NCBI RefSeq assembly: GCF_001552595.1
Contig: NZ_BCRM01000005.1
Coordinates: 62,001-126,000, forward strand
Direction: 5' to 3'
DNA: 64,000 nucleotides
Source of the DNA: Rhodococcus erythropolis NBRC 15567
Lineage (GTDB): Bacteria > Actinomycetota > Actinomycetes > Mycobacteriales > Mycobacteriaceae
This document shows positions 24,784 to 35,200 of this stretch, piece after piece; the first letter of the stretch is position 1; every line of letters starts with the position of its first letter. The translations under genes and the position numbers were made by a program. The notes under the pieces were generated by a model. That model was not told the DNA's origin, did not search any database, and saw only the letters and a list, made by a program, of their open reading frames with translations.

Positions 24784-26841
24784 GTGACCAGTCCCGCGCC
24801 AGAGCACTCAGCCGCCCCACTTCGGGTGCCCGCGGGGACGACCGCCGGGACTGCAGTGCGCGAAGCCGGATACCCCACGAAGGGGCCCGACGTGATCGTC
24901 GTTGTCCGCGATGGCGAGGGAACGCTCAAGGATCTGTCGTGGACACCTGAGGTCGATGTCGACGTCGAGCCGGTGGCAGCATCCACCGAGGACGGCCGCA
25001 GCGTCATCCGGCACTCCGCGGCTCACGTCCTCGCGCAGGCGGTCCAGAAGGAATTCCCCGACGCGAAGCTCGGGATCGGTCCGCCGATCAAGGATGGCTT
25101 CTACTACGACTTCGCAGTGGATCGTCCGTTCACTCCGGAGGATCTGGCCAAGCTCGAAAAGCGTATGAAGCAGATCATCAAGGGATCGCAGCGTTTCTCG
25201 CGTCGAGTGGTCGATTCGATCGAGGACGCTCGGGTCGAGTTGGCCGACGAGCCCTTCAAGCTCGAATTGATCGACGACAAGTCCGGTATCGACGATCCCG
25301 AGATCATGGAGGTTGGCGGCAACGAGCTGACCATCTACGACAATCTCGATCCGCGCACTGGCGACAAGATCTGGTCCGATCTGTGCCGCGGCCCGCATAT
25401 TCCGACCACGAAGCACATTCCGGCCTTCAAGTTGACCCGAAGCTCCGCCGCCTACTGGCGTGGCAACCAGGACAACGCCGATCTTCAGCGTGTCTACGGC
25501 ACCGCGTGGGAGTCCACCGAGGCTCAGGACGAGTACCTCGAACTGCTCGCCGAGGCCGAGCGTCGTGATCACCGCAAGCTCGGTACCGAACTGGACCTCT
25601 TCAGCTTCCCCGACGAGCTCGGTTCGGGTCTGCCGGTGTTCCACCCCAAGGGCGGCATCATCCGCACCGAGATGGAGAACTACTCGCGCAGCCGCCACAT
25701 CGAGGCGGGCTACGAGTTCGTCAACACTCCGCACATCACCAAGGGACATCTGTACGAGGTTTCCGGTCACCTCGACTGGTACCGCGACGGAATGTTCCCG
25801 GCGATGCACGTCGACGAGGAACTGAACGAGGACGGCACCGTGCGCAAGCCGGGCCAGGACTACTACCTCAAGCCGATGAACTGCCCGATGCACAACCTGA
25901 TCTTCCGTGCTCGCGGACGCTCGTACCGTGAATTGCCGTTGCGGCTCTTCGAATTCGGCTCGGTCTACCGCTACGAGAAGTCCGGCGTCATCCACGGCCT
26001 GACCCGCGTGCGCGGCATGACCCAGGACGACGCTCACATCTACTGCACCCGTGAGCAGATGCGCGACGAGCTGACCACCACCCTGCAGTTCGTTCTGAAC
26101 CTGCTCAAGGACTACGGCCTCGACGACTTCTACCTCGAACTGTCCACCAAGAACCCGGACAAGTTCGTCGGTAGCGACGACGTCTGGGAAGAGGCGACCG
26201 CAACGCTCGCCGAGGTCGGCGAAGCTTCTGGCCTGACTCTGGTGCCGGATCCGGGTGGAGCCGCGTTCTACGGTCCCAAGATCTCCGTTCAGGTCAAGGA
26301 CGCACTCGGCCGCACCTGGCAGATGTCGACCATCCAGCTCGACTTCAACCTGCCCGAGCGGTTCGAACTCGAATACACCGGCAACGACGGCGTCAAGACT
26401 CGTCCGGTCATGATCCACCGCGCGCTGTTCGGCTCGATCGAGCGGTTCTTCGGTGTCCTGACCGAGCACTACGCGGGCGCGTTCCCGGCGTGGCTGGCGC
26501 CGGTACAGGTCGTCGGAATTCCGGTGGCCGAGGCCTTCGCCGATCACCTGTTCGACGTCACGAAGAAGCTCAAGGCAGCCGGTGTTCGCGCCGAGGTCGA
26601 TTTCAGTGATGACCGGATGCAGAAGAAGATCCGTAACCACACCACGCAAAAGGTTCCGTTCATGCTCCTCGCGGGCGAGCGTGACGTGGAAGCCGGCGCG
26701 GTCAGCTTCCGTTTCCGTGACGGCACCCAGATCAACGGAATTCCCGTCGACGACGCCGTCCGGATCATCACCGAGTGGATCGGCCGCCGCGAGAATGCCT
26801 CGCCGACAGCCGAACTGGTGCAGCCAAGCGTGGCGCAGTGA
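24784..26841 (+). CDS. thrS: Threonyl-tRNA synthetase
   Basis: Charges tRNA-Thr. The 685-residue protein has a TGS domain (about 1-70), an editing domain with [11 protein letters not shown] near 77 and the [11 protein letters not shown] pocket, a class II catalytic core with the zinc cysteine in MNCPMHN and the histidines in DDAHIYC and [13 protein letters not shown], and a C-terminal anticodon-binding domain. The GTG start follows TTTAGGAG. It heads the operon thrS-HIT-pgsA-acyltransferase-pimA-Nudix, as in mycobacteria (Rv2614c-Rv2609c). Confidence 0.97.
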   Translation: MTSPAPEHSAAPLRVPAGTTAGTAVREAGYPTKGPDVIVVVRDGEGTLKDLSWTPEVDVDVEPVAASTEDGRSVIRHSAAHVLAQAVQKEFPDAKLGIGPPIKDGFYYDFAVDRPFTPEDLAKLEKRMKQIIKGSQRFSRRVVDSIEDARVELADEPFKLELIDDKSGIDDPEIMEVGGNELTIYDNLDPRTGDKIWSDLCRGPHIPTTKHIPAFKLTRSSAAYWRGNQDNADLQRVYGTAWESTEAQDEYLELLAEAERRDHRKLGTELDLFSFPDELGSGLPVFHPKGGIIRTEMENYSRSRHIEAGYEFVNTPHITKGHLYEVSGHLDWYRDGMFPAMHVDEELNEDGTVRKPGQDYYLKPMNCPMHNLIFRARGRSYRELPLRLFEFGSVYRYEKSGVIHGLTRVRGMTQDDAHIYCTREQMRDELTTTLQFVLNLLKDYGLDDFYLELSTKNPDKFVGSDDVWEEATATLAEVGEASGLTLVPDPGGAAFYGPKISVQVKDALGRTWQMSTIQLDFNLPERFELEYTGNDGVKTRPVMIHRALFGSIERFFGVLTEHYAGAFPAWLAPVQVVGIPVAEAFADHLFDVTKKLKAAGVRAEVDFSDDRMQKKIRNHTTQKVPFMLLAGERDVEAGAVSFRFRDGTQINGIPVDDAVRIITEWIGRRENASPTAELVQPSVAQ

Positions 26842-27392
26842 GCGCCCCCGGTGACGATGGTCCGGGTTCGCTGATCGACCACGGCGTCGGCGATCCTGAT
26901 CATTTGCAGCGTATTTGGTCGCCACATCGGATGTCGTACATCACCGAGGCGCCCAACACCCCGGGTACGACGGGTGAACCGTTCATCGACATTCCGAAAA
27001 TGTCGGACGAGGAAGGGTTGATCGTCGCCCGCGGTGAACACGTCTACGCGGTCTTGAACCTGTACCCGTACAACCCGGGTCACCTGATGGTGGTGCCGTA
27101 CCGCAAGGTCGCGGCCCTCGAAGACCTCACGCCGGAGGAGAGCGCCGAGTTGATGGCGTTCACCCAGCGTGCGTTGCGGGTGATCAAGAGCGTGTCGAAT
27201 CCGCACGGATTCAACGTCGGTCTGAATCTCGGTGCTGCCGCGGGCGGTTCGCTGTCCGAGCACCTTCACCAACACGTAGTGCCACGTTGGGGCGGCGACG
27301 CCAACTTCATCACCGTGCTCGGTGGGGTCAAGGTGATGCCGCAATTGCTGCGGGAGACCAGGGGACTACTCGCCGGTGCCTGGCAACAATAG
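26838..27392 (+). CDS. HIT-family diadenosine tetraphosphate (AP4A) phosphorylase
   Basis: A histidine-triad nucleotide-binding protein, 184 residues, corresponding to Rv2613c, which phosphorolyses AP4A. The triad HLHQHVV lies near residue 150, and the N-terminal [11 protein letters not shown] and [15 protein letters not shown] are typical. Being next to thrS is sensible, since aminoacyl-tRNA synthetases make AP4A as a by-product. The GTG start overlaps the thrS stop by 4 bases. Confidence 0.9.
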   Translation: MSAPGDDGPGSLIDHGVGDPDHLQRIWSPHRMSYITEAPNTPGTTGEPFIDIPKMSDEEGLIVARGEHVYAVLNLYPYNPGHLMVVPYRKVAALEDLTPEESAELMAFTQRALRVIKSVSNPHGFNVGLNLGAAAGGSLSEHLHQHVVPRWGGDANFITVLGGVKVMPQLLRETRGLLAGAWQQ

Positions 27393-27473
27393 GTTGATGC
27401 ATCCGGCTTCATGGCAGGATGCATTGCTGCAACGAGTTCCGAACCGGAACTCACGACGGGGAGGGTTCCTGCG

Positions 27474-28169
27474 GTGTTGAGCTTCTTCGGGCGCGCATCG
27501 GTGTCCAAGGTGACGGCACCTATGGGGAAGGCGCTGGTCAAGACCGGTCTGACGCCGGACTCGGTGACGGTGATCGGCACGGTGGCAAGCGTCGCCGGTG
27601 CGGTGACGCTGTTTCCGTCCGGACATCTGTTCTGGGGAACCTTGTTCATCTGGTTCTTCGTCATGTTCGACATGCTCGACGGCGCAATGGCTCGTGCTCG
27701 CGGCGGCGGAACGCGGTACGGGGCGGTACTGGACGCGACCTGCGACCGCGTGGCCGACGGCGCGATTTTTGCCGGCCTGGCCTGGTGGGCGGTCTACCAC
27801 GAGAACAGCAAGTGGCTGCTCGTCGCGACGCTCATCTGCCTCGTCACCTCGCAGGTCATCTCGTACGCGAAGGCGCGCGCAGAGGCGAGCGGGCTGACTG
27901 CGGACGGCGGGTGGATCGAGCGCCCGGACCGACTGATCATCGTGTTGGTCGGATCTGGCCTGACAGGTATGGGTCTACCGTGGGCGATTCACATCGCGAT
28001 GTGGGTACTTGCCGCCGGAAGTATCGTGACGGTCTTCCAACGAGTGCTCGCGGTGCGCAATTCGCCTGGCGCCCGGGAACTTCTGCCGATCGCCCCGGCG
28101 GCATCGACGGTCGAAGGCGCGCCGAACACCGACGGCGAGCCTAAAACGGACGGCGAGGCAGAGAAATGA
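27474..28169 (+). CDS. pgsA: Phosphatidylinositol phosphate synthase (CDP-alcohol phosphatidyltransferase)
   Basis: Joins CDP-diacylglycerol to inositol phosphate, the first step of phosphatidylinositol and PIM synthesis, in the inner membrane. The CDP-OH-P transferase motif D-G-x2-A-R-x8-G-x3-D-x3-D is complete in MLDGAMARARGGGTRYGAVL and the DATCDRVADG that follows. Several TM segments follow. The start is GTG at 27474, eight bases after GGGGAGGG; the frame is open to 27411 without a ribosome site. The final 25 residues form a Pro/Ala/Glu-rich tail with a TDGE repeat. It overlaps the next gene by 4 bases. Confidence 0.93.
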   Translation: MLSFFGRASVSKVTAPMGKALVKTGLTPDSVTVIGTVASVAGAVTLFPSGHLFWGTLFIWFFVMFDMLDGAMARARGGGTRYGAVLDATCDRVADGAIFAGLAWWAVYHENSKWLLVATLICLVTSQVISYAKARAEASGLTADGGWIERPDRLIIVLVGSGLTGMGLPWAIHIAMWVLAAGSIVTVFQRVLAVRNSPGARELLPIAPAASTVEGAPNTDGEPKTDGEAEK

Positions 28170-29068
28170 GCTTTGCCGAGCGTGCAACCGATCTGGGATA
28201 CGCCGCGGGTTGGCGTCTGGTACGAAGCCTGCCGGAATCGGTGGCGGTCAAGCTGTTCGACGCCGGAGCGGATTTCGCGGTACGCAAGGGCGGACCCGAA
28301 CAACTCAGGAAGAACCTCGCGAGAGTTCTGGGCACGACGCCGGAGGAAGTTCCGGATCAGTTGATCAAGGATTCGATGCGCTCGTACGCCCGGTACTGGC
28401 GTGAGGCGTTCCGTCTACCGTCGATGGACCTGGTTGCGACAGGTAAGGCGTTGCATGCGCTGGTCGAGGGCCAGGAACATCTGGAAAAAGCAATGGCAGC
28501 AGGTCATGGCGCGGTATTGGCGCTGCCGCACAGTGGCAACTGGGACATGGCCGGCGTGTGGTGTGTTCAGCAATGGGGTGGGTTGACCTCCGTTGCCGAG
28601 CGGCTCAAGCCCGAATCCCTGTACGAACGGTTCGTCGACTATCGCGAGAGTCTCGGCTTCGAGATCTTCCCGCTCAGCGGCGGGGAGCATCCACCGTTCG
28701 TCGAACTGTCCAAGCATCTGCGTGAGAACAAGATCGTGTGCCTGTTGGGGGAGCGCGATCTGGCGAAGAAGGGTGTGCCCGTCACCTTCTTCGGAGAACC
28801 CACTCGCATGCCCGCCGGCCCGGCGAAGCTCGCGATCGATACCGGCGCGCCGCTACTTCCGGTCCACTGCTGGTTCACTCCCGACGGTTGGGGTTTCAAG
28901 ATCGACCCGCCGATCGACGTATCCGGCGGAGTCGGCCCGGCCACGCAGGCACTTGCCGACCGTTTCGCGGTCAACATCGCAGCGCACCCCGCTGACTGGC
29001 ACATGCTTCAGCCGCTGTGGCGCTCCGACCTCTCCGAATCGCGGCTCGCCCGCATGGAGGGTGAATGA
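28166..29068 (+). CDS. patA: Phosphatidylinositol mannoside acyltransferase (LpxL/PatA-like)
   Basis: Predicted to acylate mannose of PIM1/PIM2 at the membrane. The HxxxxD acyltransferase motif is HSGNWD near residue 113, followed by family blocks including LLGERDLAKKGVPVTFFGEP. The 300-residue length and the position between pgsA and pimA match Rv2611c. There is a four-base ATGA overlap on both sides, so it is translationally coupled. Confidence 0.9.
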   Translation: MSFAERATDLGYAAGWRLVRSLPESVAVKLFDAGADFAVRKGGPEQLRKNLARVLGTTPEEVPDQLIKDSMRSYARYWREAFRLPSMDLVATGKALHALVEGQEHLEKAMAAGHGAVLALPHSGNWDMAGVWCVQQWGGLTSVAERLKPESLYERFVDYRESLGFEIFPLSGGEHPPFVELSKHLRENKIVCLLGERDLAKKGVPVTFFGEPTRMPAGPAKLAIDTGAPLLPVHCWFTPDGWGFKIDPPIDVSGGVGPATQALADRFAVNIAAHPADWHMLQPLWRSDLSESRLARMEGE

Positions 29069-30192
29069 AGATCGGCATGATCTGCCCGTACTCCTTCGAC
29101 GTCCCCGGTGGCGTGCAGGCGCACGTGGTGGATCTGGCCGAGGTGCTGATCGAACGTGGTCACAAAGTGAGTGTGCTTGCGCCGTCGTCCGATGACGACG
29201 AGTTGCCGGATTTTGTGGTTTCCGCAGGTAAAGCCGTCGCGATTCCCTACAACGGTTCTGTTGCGCGGTTGTCTTTCGGCCCGACGGCGAACAACCGCCT
29301 CCGCAAGTTCATCGCGGAAGGTGACTTCGACGTTCTACATATCCACGAACCCAATGCGCCGAGTCTGTCCATGCTCGCGTTGCGTATCGCGGAAGGCCCG
29401 ATCGTCGCCACCTTCCACACGTCGACTACGAAGTCGTTGGTGCTGAGCACTTTTCAGGGTGTCTTGGCTCCGTATCTCGAGAAGATCAGTGGCCGGATCG
29501 CAGTCTCGGAGTTGGCGCGTCGGTGGCAGGTCGAGTCCCTCGGATCCGACGCGGTCGAAATTCCCAACGGCGTCGATGTCGCAGCGTTTGCCGAGGCCGA
29601 TCTGTTGCCCGGCTACCCGCGCGAAGGTGGAACCATTCTGTTCCTCGGTCGCTACGACGAACCGCGCAAGGGGATGGCCGTCCTCCTCGGCGCACTGCCG
29701 GAGTTGGTCGAGCGTCACCCGGATCTCGAAGTGATCGTGGTCGGACGCGGCGACGAGGAGAAACTCCGCAAAGAGGCGGGCAAGTACTTCAAGCATCTCC
29801 GCCTGCTCGGGCAGGTCAGCGATGAGGAGAAAGCGTCGGCGCTTCGCAGTGCGGACGTCTACTGTGCGCCCAATCTCGGCGGTGAGAGCTTCGGGATCGT
29901 GCTGGTCGAGGCCATGGCGGCTGGCACTGCCGTCGTGGCCAGTGAGTTGGACGCTTTCCGCCGTGTTCTTCGCGACGGTCAGGCCGGCTTGCTGGTCCCC
30001 ATCGGGAACTCCGATGCCTTGGCCGAGGCAATCGATTCCGTTCTCGGTGACCCGGATCGACGACGCGCGCTGGTCAACACCGCGACAAGTGTTGTTGCCG
30101 AATACGACTGGCCGGTGGTGGCCGAACAGATCCTGCGTGTCTACGAGACCGTCACGGTTGGCGGCACCGGCGTACGCGTGGTGGGGTCATGA
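29065..30192 (+). CDS. pimA: Phosphatidylinositol alpha-mannosyltransferase (GT4)
   Basis: Transfers the first mannose from GDP-mannose to phosphatidylinositol on the inner leaflet. The N-terminal PGGVQAHVVDLAEVL glycine-rich loop, IPNGVDV, the donor-site FLGRYDEPRKGM and the EX7E-type GGESFGIVLVEAMAAGTAVVAS are all present. The protein is 375 residues, as in mycobacterial PimA. Confidence 0.96.
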   Translation: MKIGMICPYSFDVPGGVQAHVVDLAEVLIERGHKVSVLAPSSDDDELPDFVVSAGKAVAIPYNGSVARLSFGPTANNRLRKFIAEGDFDVLHIHEPNAPSLSMLALRIAEGPIVATFHTSTTKSLVLSTFQGVLAPYLEKISGRIAVSELARRWQVESLGSDAVEIPNGVDVAAFAEADLLPGYPREGGTILFLGRYDEPRKGMAVLLGALPELVERHPDLEVIVVGRGDEEKLRKEAGKYFKHLRLLGQVSDEEKASALRSADVYCAPNLGGESFGIVLVEAMAAGTAVVASELDAFRRVLRDGQAGLLVPIGNSDALAEAIDSVLGDPDRRRALVNTATSVVAEYDWPVVAEQILRVYETVTVGGTGVRVVGS

Positions 30193-31211
30193 CCTTCTCC
30201 GCTCTGACGATCTTCATTCTCGGGCTCGTCGCTGCCGTCGTCCTGGTCGTCGGACTGTGGGCGTACGGGACGGCGAACCGACTCGATCGACTGCATGTGC
30301 GTTCGGATCAGTCGTGGTTGGCGCTCGATGCGGCTCTGTCCCGTCGTGCCGCGGTTGTCCGCGCGGCGGCTGTGGACATGAGCGCCGACGACGCCCGCAG
30401 ATTCGTCACCTTGGCGGACGCCGCCGAACGGGCGGATCGTCAGGATCGCGAGCTTGCCGAGAACCGGCTGTCCAATGCTCTCGCTGCCTACGGCACGACG
30501 TCGCTGCGACCTCAACTGGTGGCCGAGTTGGCCGATGCCGAGGCGCGCGTGCTGATCGCCCGGCGGTTCCACAACGACGCGGTGCGAGACACTCTCGCGT
30601 TGCGTACCCGACGACTTGTTCGATGGCTACATCTCGGCGGAACGGCGCCACTGCCTCAATACTTCGAGATCTCTGAGCGCACGACCGCGGCGGCGGTGCC
30701 CGAGGGAATCACCGTGGATACGTCACGGACCTCTGCCCGCGTGGTGATGCTGGACGAGGAAGATCGGGTGCTGCTGTTGCGCGGGCACGATCCCAAGATC
30801 CCGAACACTTACTTCTGGTTCACCGTCGGCGGCGGGCTCGAACGCGGCGAACATCTGCGAGCGGCCGCGGTTCGTGAGATCGAGGAGGAAACGGGGTTCA
30901 AGGTAGCGCCGGAGAATCTGCGAGGTCCGCTTTGGCGTCGGGTGGCGATCTTCCCGTTCGACGGTGAGCTGATCCGTTCGGAAGAGCTGTTCTTCGCTAC
31001 GCGCACTCACGGCTTCGAGCCGGTCTTCCAAGGCCACACGGAATTGGAACAGCGTGCCATCACCGGCCATCGCTGGTGCAGCGCCGACGAGATCCGCCGA
31101 CTGGCCAAGTCCGGTGAGCCCGTCTACCCGTTGGATCTGGCAAACCTCCTGGTGGAGGCCGCGACGATTGCGGACGGTTCCGAGGATCCGGAAGTGCGTT
31201 CCATCCGCTGA
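30189..31211 (+). CDS. Membrane-anchored Nudix hydrolase
   Basis: A 340-residue protein with one N-terminal TM segment ([22 protein letters not shown]), a helical middle (about 30-150) and a C-terminal Nudix domain. The Nudix box [20 protein letters not shown] continuing ETGF is complete (Gx5Ex7REUxEExGU). It is fused to the PIM operon by a 4-base overlap and equals Rv2609c by position. The substrate is unknown; clearing a GDP-sugar or lipid-linked diphosphate would fit the operon but is not shown. Confidence 0.87.
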   Translation: MTFSALTIFILGLVAAVVLVVGLWAYGTANRLDRLHVRSDQSWLALDAALSRRAAVVRAAAVDMSADDARRFVTLADAAERADRQDRELAENRLSNALAAYGTTSLRPQLVAELADAEARVLIARRFHNDAVRDTLALRTRRLVRWLHLGGTAPLPQYFEISERTTAAAVPEGITVDTSRTSARVVMLDEEDRVLLLRGHDPKIPNTYFWFTVGGGLERGEHLRAAAVREIEEETGFKVAPENLRGPLWRRVAIFPFDGELIRSEELFFATRTHGFEPVFQGHTELEQRAITGHRWCSADEIRRLAKSGEPVYPLDLANLLVEAATIADGSEDPEVRSIR

Positions 31212-31381
31212 TCGTTCGGTCGTTCAGTGCTCGCGGCCGTTTAAGGCCAGCAATGGCAAATTGGATACGGAATCGAAGGCCGGTTCGTCCTAGAGTTCTG
31301 GCCAGAGGCCTCCGAGCGAATGAACTCGTGTGTTCGCCGTGCCTTGTTTCTTTCGTCACGCCACTACTGCAGGAGTTTGCT

Positions 31382-32290
31382 GTGAGCACCCCCGACTCTG
31401 CCCCCACCACCGCCATCGGCACCGCCCGCGTCAAGCGCGGCATGGCTGAAATGCTCAAGGGCGGTGTGATCATGGACGTGGTCACCGCTGAGCAGGCCAA
31501 GATCGCCGAAGACGCCGGCGCCGTCGCCGTCATGGCACTCGAGCGGGTCCCCGCAGACATTCGCGCACAGGGCGGCGTCTCGCGCATGAGCGACCCGGAC
31601 ATGATCGACAGCATCATCTCCACCGTCAGCATCCCCGTCATGGCGAAGGCACGCATCGGTCACTTCGTCGAAGCTCAGATCCTGCAGAGCCTCGGCGTCG
31701 ACTACATCGACGAGTCCGAGGTCCTGACCCCGGCCGATTACGCCAACCACATCGACAAGTGGAAGTTCACCGCTCCCTTCGTGTGTGGCGCCACCAACCT
31801 CGGTGAAGCGCTCCGTCGCATCAACGAAGGCGCGGCCATGATCCGCTCGAAGGGCGAAGCCGGCACCGGAGACGTCTCCAACGCCACCACACACATGCGC
31901 ACCATCCGCGGCGAGATCCGCCGGTTGACCTCGCTGAGCGAGGACGAACTGTACGTAGCCGCCAAGGAACTGCAGGCCCCGTACGAACTGGTCGTCGAGG
32001 TCGCCAAGGCAGGCAAGCTGCCTGTCACCATGTTCACCGCCGGCGGCATCGCCACCCCGGCAGACGCTGCGATGATGATGCAGCTCGGCGCCGAGGGCGT
32101 GTTCGTCGGATCGGGCATCTTCAAGTCCGGCAACCCGAAGCAGCGCGCCGAGGCCATCGTCAAGGCCACCACGTTCTACGACGACCCGGACGTGCTCGCC
32201 AAGGTCTCGCGCGGACTCGGCGAGGCAATGGTCGGCATCAACGTCGACGACCTGCCCGTCGGACACCGCCTCGCAGAGCGCGGTTGGTGA
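31382..32290 (+). CDS. pdxS: Pyridoxal 5'-phosphate synthase subunit PdxS
   Basis: Builds PLP from ribose-5-phosphate, glyceraldehyde-3-phosphate and ammonia with PdxT. Signatures are [20 protein letters not shown] and [13 protein letters not shown] with an active-site lysine, and the C-terminal [27 protein letters not shown] phosphate site. I use the GTG at 31382, six bases after AGGAG; the frame extends to 31253 without similarity. The partner pdxT is 5.3 kb downstream at 37610. Confidence 0.96.
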   Translation: MSTPDSAPTTAIGTARVKRGMAEMLKGGVIMDVVTAEQAKIAEDAGAVAVMALERVPADIRAQGGVSRMSDPDMIDSIISTVSIPVMAKARIGHFVEAQILQSLGVDYIDESEVLTPADYANHIDKWKFTAPFVCGATNLGEALRRINEGAAMIRSKGEAGTGDVSNATTHMRTIRGEIRRLTSLSEDELYVAAKELQAPYELVVEVAKAGKLPVTMFTAGGIATPADAAMMMQLGAEGVFVGSGIFKSGNPKQRAEAIVKATTFYDDPDVLAKVSRGLGEAMVGINVDDLPVGHRLAERGW

Positions 32291-32336
32291 CAGCAGGTTC
32301 GACGACCGGGCTCAGTGCCTGAAAGTCTTCACACAA

Positions 32337-32372
32337 GAAGGGCGGCGGGTGCATTGGCAACCGCCGCCCTTC
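32337..32372. terminator. Bidirectional terminator between pdxS and ridA
   Basis: A perfect 12-bp stem (GAAGGGCGGCGG / CCGCCGCCCTTC) with a 12-base loop between the convergent genes. Confidence 0.8.
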
Positions 32373-32388
32373 GGGGTGTGGCGGACTG

Positions 32389-32865
32389 TCAGATGCTGTC
32401 CGATACCTCGAACACGAACTCGACCTCGACGGCACTGTTTCGGGGGAGTTCGGCCACGCCGATCGCAGAGCGGGCGTGCTGTCCAGCGGTACCGAAGATC
32501 TCGGCCAGCAGGTCGGACGCACCGTTGATCACCTGGGGTTGCTGCGAGAATCCGGATCCCGAAGCAACAAATCCAACGACCTTGACGACCCGAACGATGC
32601 GGTCGAGACCGACCAAGGCATCAACGGCCGCGAGTCCGTTGAGAGTGCACAACCGCGCCGCCTGGGCGGCGTCTTCGACGGAGACGCCCTCGCCCAACTT
32701 GCCGATGCACGTCGTAGTGCCCTCGACGAGCGGCAATTGCCCCGACGTGTAGACGTATGACCCCGTCTGAACGGCGGGAAGGTATGAGCCTGCGGGGGTG
32801 GCAACAGGCGGGAGGGTCAGGTCGAGTGCGGCGAGTCGTGCGGTCCAGGTACTTGCGTCGTTCAT
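32389..32865 (-). CDS. RidA family (YjgF/UK114) protein
   Basis: A 158-residue RidA-like protein; archetypal members hydrolyse reactive enamine/imine intermediates made by PLP enzymes. Landmarks are YLPAVQTGSYVYTSGQLPL and LPRNSAVEVEFVFEV near the C-terminus; the catalytic arginine of archetypal RidA is not obvious, so this may belong to a divergent subgroup. The ATG at 32865 follows GAGGAA closely. Facing pdxS may hint at a PLP-linked role. Confidence 0.85.
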   Translation of the reverse strand: MNDASTWTARLAALDLTLPPVATPAGSYLPAVQTGSYVYTSGQLPLVEGTTTCIGKLGEGVSVEDAAQAARLCTLNGLAAVDALVGLDRIVRVVKVVGFVASGSGFSQQPQVINGASDLLAEIFGTAGQHARSAIGVAELPRNSAVEVEFVFEVSDSI

Positions 32866-33013
32866 CGGTTCCTCAATGGGTTCTTTTGTCCGGGAATGGT
32901 GTTCGAGTCTGTCATCGGGAGTCTCGGCAAGTCCAAGTCGTATTTGCGCCCACCCCATCACTTTTGGTGATATTCGCCGTCGTCGGATTCAAATGGTGTT
33001 CGAGTTGGCCACC

Positions 33014-33019
33014 TAAACT
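33014..33019 (+). promoter_or_regulatory. -10 element for a leaderless Nudix message
   Basis: TAAACT ends 7 bases before the ATG at 33027, which places the likely transcription start at or within a base of the start codon. No ribosome site is present. Confidence 0.45.
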
Positions 33020-33026
33020 GTGTCGT

Positions 33027-33449
33027 ATGTCGTCAATTCGTAACATCTCACTGGGGATACCTGTCCGTTCCGGTCATGTACTCATGCTCGACGGCACGGA
33101 CTCTGTCACGGGGGAGAACTTTCATCGATTGATCGGTGGCGGTATCGAGTTCGGTGAGACGGCCGAGGCAGCGCTGCGACGCGAGTTCGCGGAGGAACTC
33201 GGTGTCAGGTTGGGAAGCGTCGAGTTGCTCGAGGTCGTCGAGAACATCTTCGAGTTCGAGGGGCGACCTGGGCATGAGATTGTCCATGTCTTTGCAGTCG
33301 ACTCAGCTGACATCGATGCGTTTCCGCTCGACGTGCAACTCCGAGTCCTAGACGAAGGTAGTCCAGTCCACTGGGTTTTGAGTGGTGGGTCCGACCGCCC
33401 TATCTACCCGGCCGAAGCTGCCCGCATTATCAACGCCCTGGTTCAGTAG
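33027..33449 (+). CDS. Small Nudix hydrolase
   Basis: A 140-residue soluble Nudix protein. The box GGGIEFGETAEAALRREFAE followed by ELGV is complete. The substrate is unknown; single-domain proteins of this kind act on nucleotide sugars or damaged nucleotides. It starts at the ATG at 33027, probably on a leaderless transcript; the frame is open upstream to 32757 but that part overlaps ridA. Confidence 0.87.
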   Translation: MSSIRNISLGIPVRSGHVLMLDGTDSVTGENFHRLIGGGIEFGETAEAALRREFAEELGVRLGSVELLEVVENIFEFEGRPGHEIVHVFAVDSADIDAFPLDVQLRVLDEGSPVHWVLSGGSDRPIYPAEAARIINALVQ

Positions 33450-33548
33450 GGGAATCCGTTGCCGGAACACGAGTGGCCGCAAAGGTTGCACCGCAACAAT
33501 TTTCGGTCAATCGGGATTGTTCGGACTGATTCCTGGAAATCATGGCTA

Positions 33549-33564
33549 TCGAACGTATATTCGA
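33549..33564. promoter_or_regulatory. LexA (SOS) box upstream of the DUF222/HNH gene
   Basis: TCGAACGTATATTCGA differs by one base from the actinobacterial LexA consensus TCGAAC-N4-GTTCGA. It ends 13 bases before the start codon of the endonuclease gene, so it would control that gene directly. Confidence 0.7.
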
Positions 33565-33577
33565 ATAATGTTGAGGA

Positions 33578-35086
33578 ATGTTCGATGACGGAGTAGGAAG
33601 TTCGGGTACCGCAGCGCAGCTGCCTGGTGCCGAATCCGACTGCGCCCTCATCGATCTCATCGCCGATCTGCATGCGCGCGAATCGATGCTCGTGGAACGG
33701 AAACTCGCCGCCATTGCTGAGTTTTTCGAGCGTCGCAGCGCTGACCACACCGATAATGGTGCTTGGTCGTCTACCGCTCACGAACTGGCTGAGGCCGAGC
33801 TCGGCGCGGCATTGACCATGGGCCGTGCCGCAGCGGGAAAGTTGATCGGTCTCGGCTTTTCTCTCAAGACTCGCCTCCATCGCACGCGTGCCGCCATGGC
33901 GCGCGGAGAACTGGATCTGTATCGAGTCGGATTGATCGACTCCGCTACGGCCAACGTCGCTGACGATTTGATCGACGAGGTGGAACGGCAACTCCTCGAA
34001 AAGATCTCGGCGCCACCGATGCCTGGCGGTACTGGCTTGACCGGTCGCCGATTGACAGCGGCTATCGACCGGATCGTCGCCGTGGTGGATCCCGAGGGGA
34101 TACGCGAACGTCGACGCCGCGCCCTGGCTGATCGGTTCGTGGGTGTGAGCGCTGCCGAGGACGGAATGGCGCGGATATTGGGGAGTATTCCGGCGGAGGA
34201 AGCACGGGCTTTCGACCGTCGGTTGCGGGAGTTGGCAATGTCGGTGTGTCGGCACGATTCCCGTAAGTACGAGCAACGACGAGCTGACGCATTGGGAGCG
34301 TTGGTATCCGGGTCGACGATTCTGCCGTGCGATTGCGGCCTGGACGATTGCCCACAAGATCGAAGCGGGATTGTCGTGGTGCGTCGGCCGTTGGTTCACG
34401 TGGTCATGCTGGAATCAACGCTTCAGGGCGGTGACGCACCAGGTGCAGACGAACCCGCTCACCTCGACGGTTATGGAGTGATCAGTGCAGAGCATGCGCG
34501 TGACATCGCCGCGGCTGCGCTGATTCGGAAGGTGAAGGTACCAGCCGATGCCGCGCTCGAGTCTTCCGGTGAGGGCGAGCCAGTACCTCCACCCGTTGTT
34601 CCTTCGGCGTCGGTCTACCGCCCCGGCACTGTCCTCGACACCTGGGTGCGGGTGATCGCAGGTAGCTGCCAGTGGTTGCACTGCGATGTCGCTGCATGGA
34701 ATTCAGATCTTGATCACACTGAGCCCTTTGATCATCGCAATCCCGCTCGTGGTGGAAAGACCGTGGCGTCGAATCTGAGTGCGTATTGTCGAAACCATCA
34801 CCGCCTCAAGCATTCCGGTCAGTGGTTGCACACCTCGAACCCGGACCGGAGTGTCATGCTGACCTCCCCGACCGGACATTGCTACCGAACCAGGCCGTCA
34901 GGTCTGCTGGCGGGAATGCTCGAGCCTGTACTGCCCGAGGGTGGTCGGCGTCGGCGCACACGTCTGGAGAACAAGGCCTCTCGTGTGCGGGGTGAGCGCC
35001 GGCGTCAGCGGATACGGATGCACCGGCGGATGAAGAAGGCCCCGAGGAGGACCTTCGACGGCGGAGACGATCCACCGCCGTTCTGA
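33578..35086 (+). CDS. DUF222 / HNH endonuclease (13E12 repeat family)
   Basis: A 502-residue protein with an N-terminal DUF222 helical domain (about 20-300) and a C-terminal HNH nuclease: CQWLHC, LDHTEPFDHRNPARGGKT, then NLSAYCRNHHRLKH. A strongly basic tail (RRRRTRLENKASRVRGERRR) could bind DNA. The family is multi-copy in actinobacteria and its role is unclear; some behave like remnants of mobile elements. The LexA box immediately upstream puts this copy in the damage response. The ATG at 33578 follows GAGG closely. Confidence 0.88.
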   Translation: MFDDGVGSSGTAAQLPGAESDCALIDLIADLHARESMLVERKLAAIAEFFERRSADHTDNGAWSSTAHELAEAELGAALTMGRAAAGKLIGLGFSLKTRLHRTRAAMARGELDLYRVGLIDSATANVADDLIDEVERQLLEKISAPPMPGGTGLTGRRLTAAIDRIVAVVDPEGIRERRRRALADRFVGVSAAEDGMARILGSIPAEEARAFDRRLRELAMSVCRHDSRKYEQRRADALGALVSGSTILPCDCGLDDCPQDRSGIVVVRRPLVHVVMLESTLQGGDAPGADEPAHLDGYGVISAEHARDIAAAALIRKVKVPADAALESSGEGEPVPPPVVPSASVYRPGTVLDTWVRVIAGSCQWLHCDVAAWNSDLDHTEPFDHRNPARGGKTVASNLSAYCRNHHRLKHSGQWLHTSNPDRSVMLTSPTGHCYRTRPSGLLAGMLEPVLPEGGRRRRTRLENKASRVRGERRRQRIRMHRRMKKAPRRTFDGGDDPPPF

Positions 35087-35200
35087 GTCGATGCGCCCCG
35101 TCGCTCAGGGTTTTCGGATGCCCACTTTGGTGGCCGGGGGTGCGTCAGGCATTGTGTGAAGGTCGGTAGACGTCGGTACACGGGAAGATGTGGAGCATCG

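Noticed and set aside
24808-26925. A 705-residue open frame antisense to thrS
   Set aside because: Composition is Asp/Val/Leu-rich and shadow-like, and thrS on the other strand is unmistakable.
33578-35086. DUF222/HNH gene as part of an insertion sequence or intron
   Set aside because: No terminal inverted repeats, target duplications or intron structure are visible around it.
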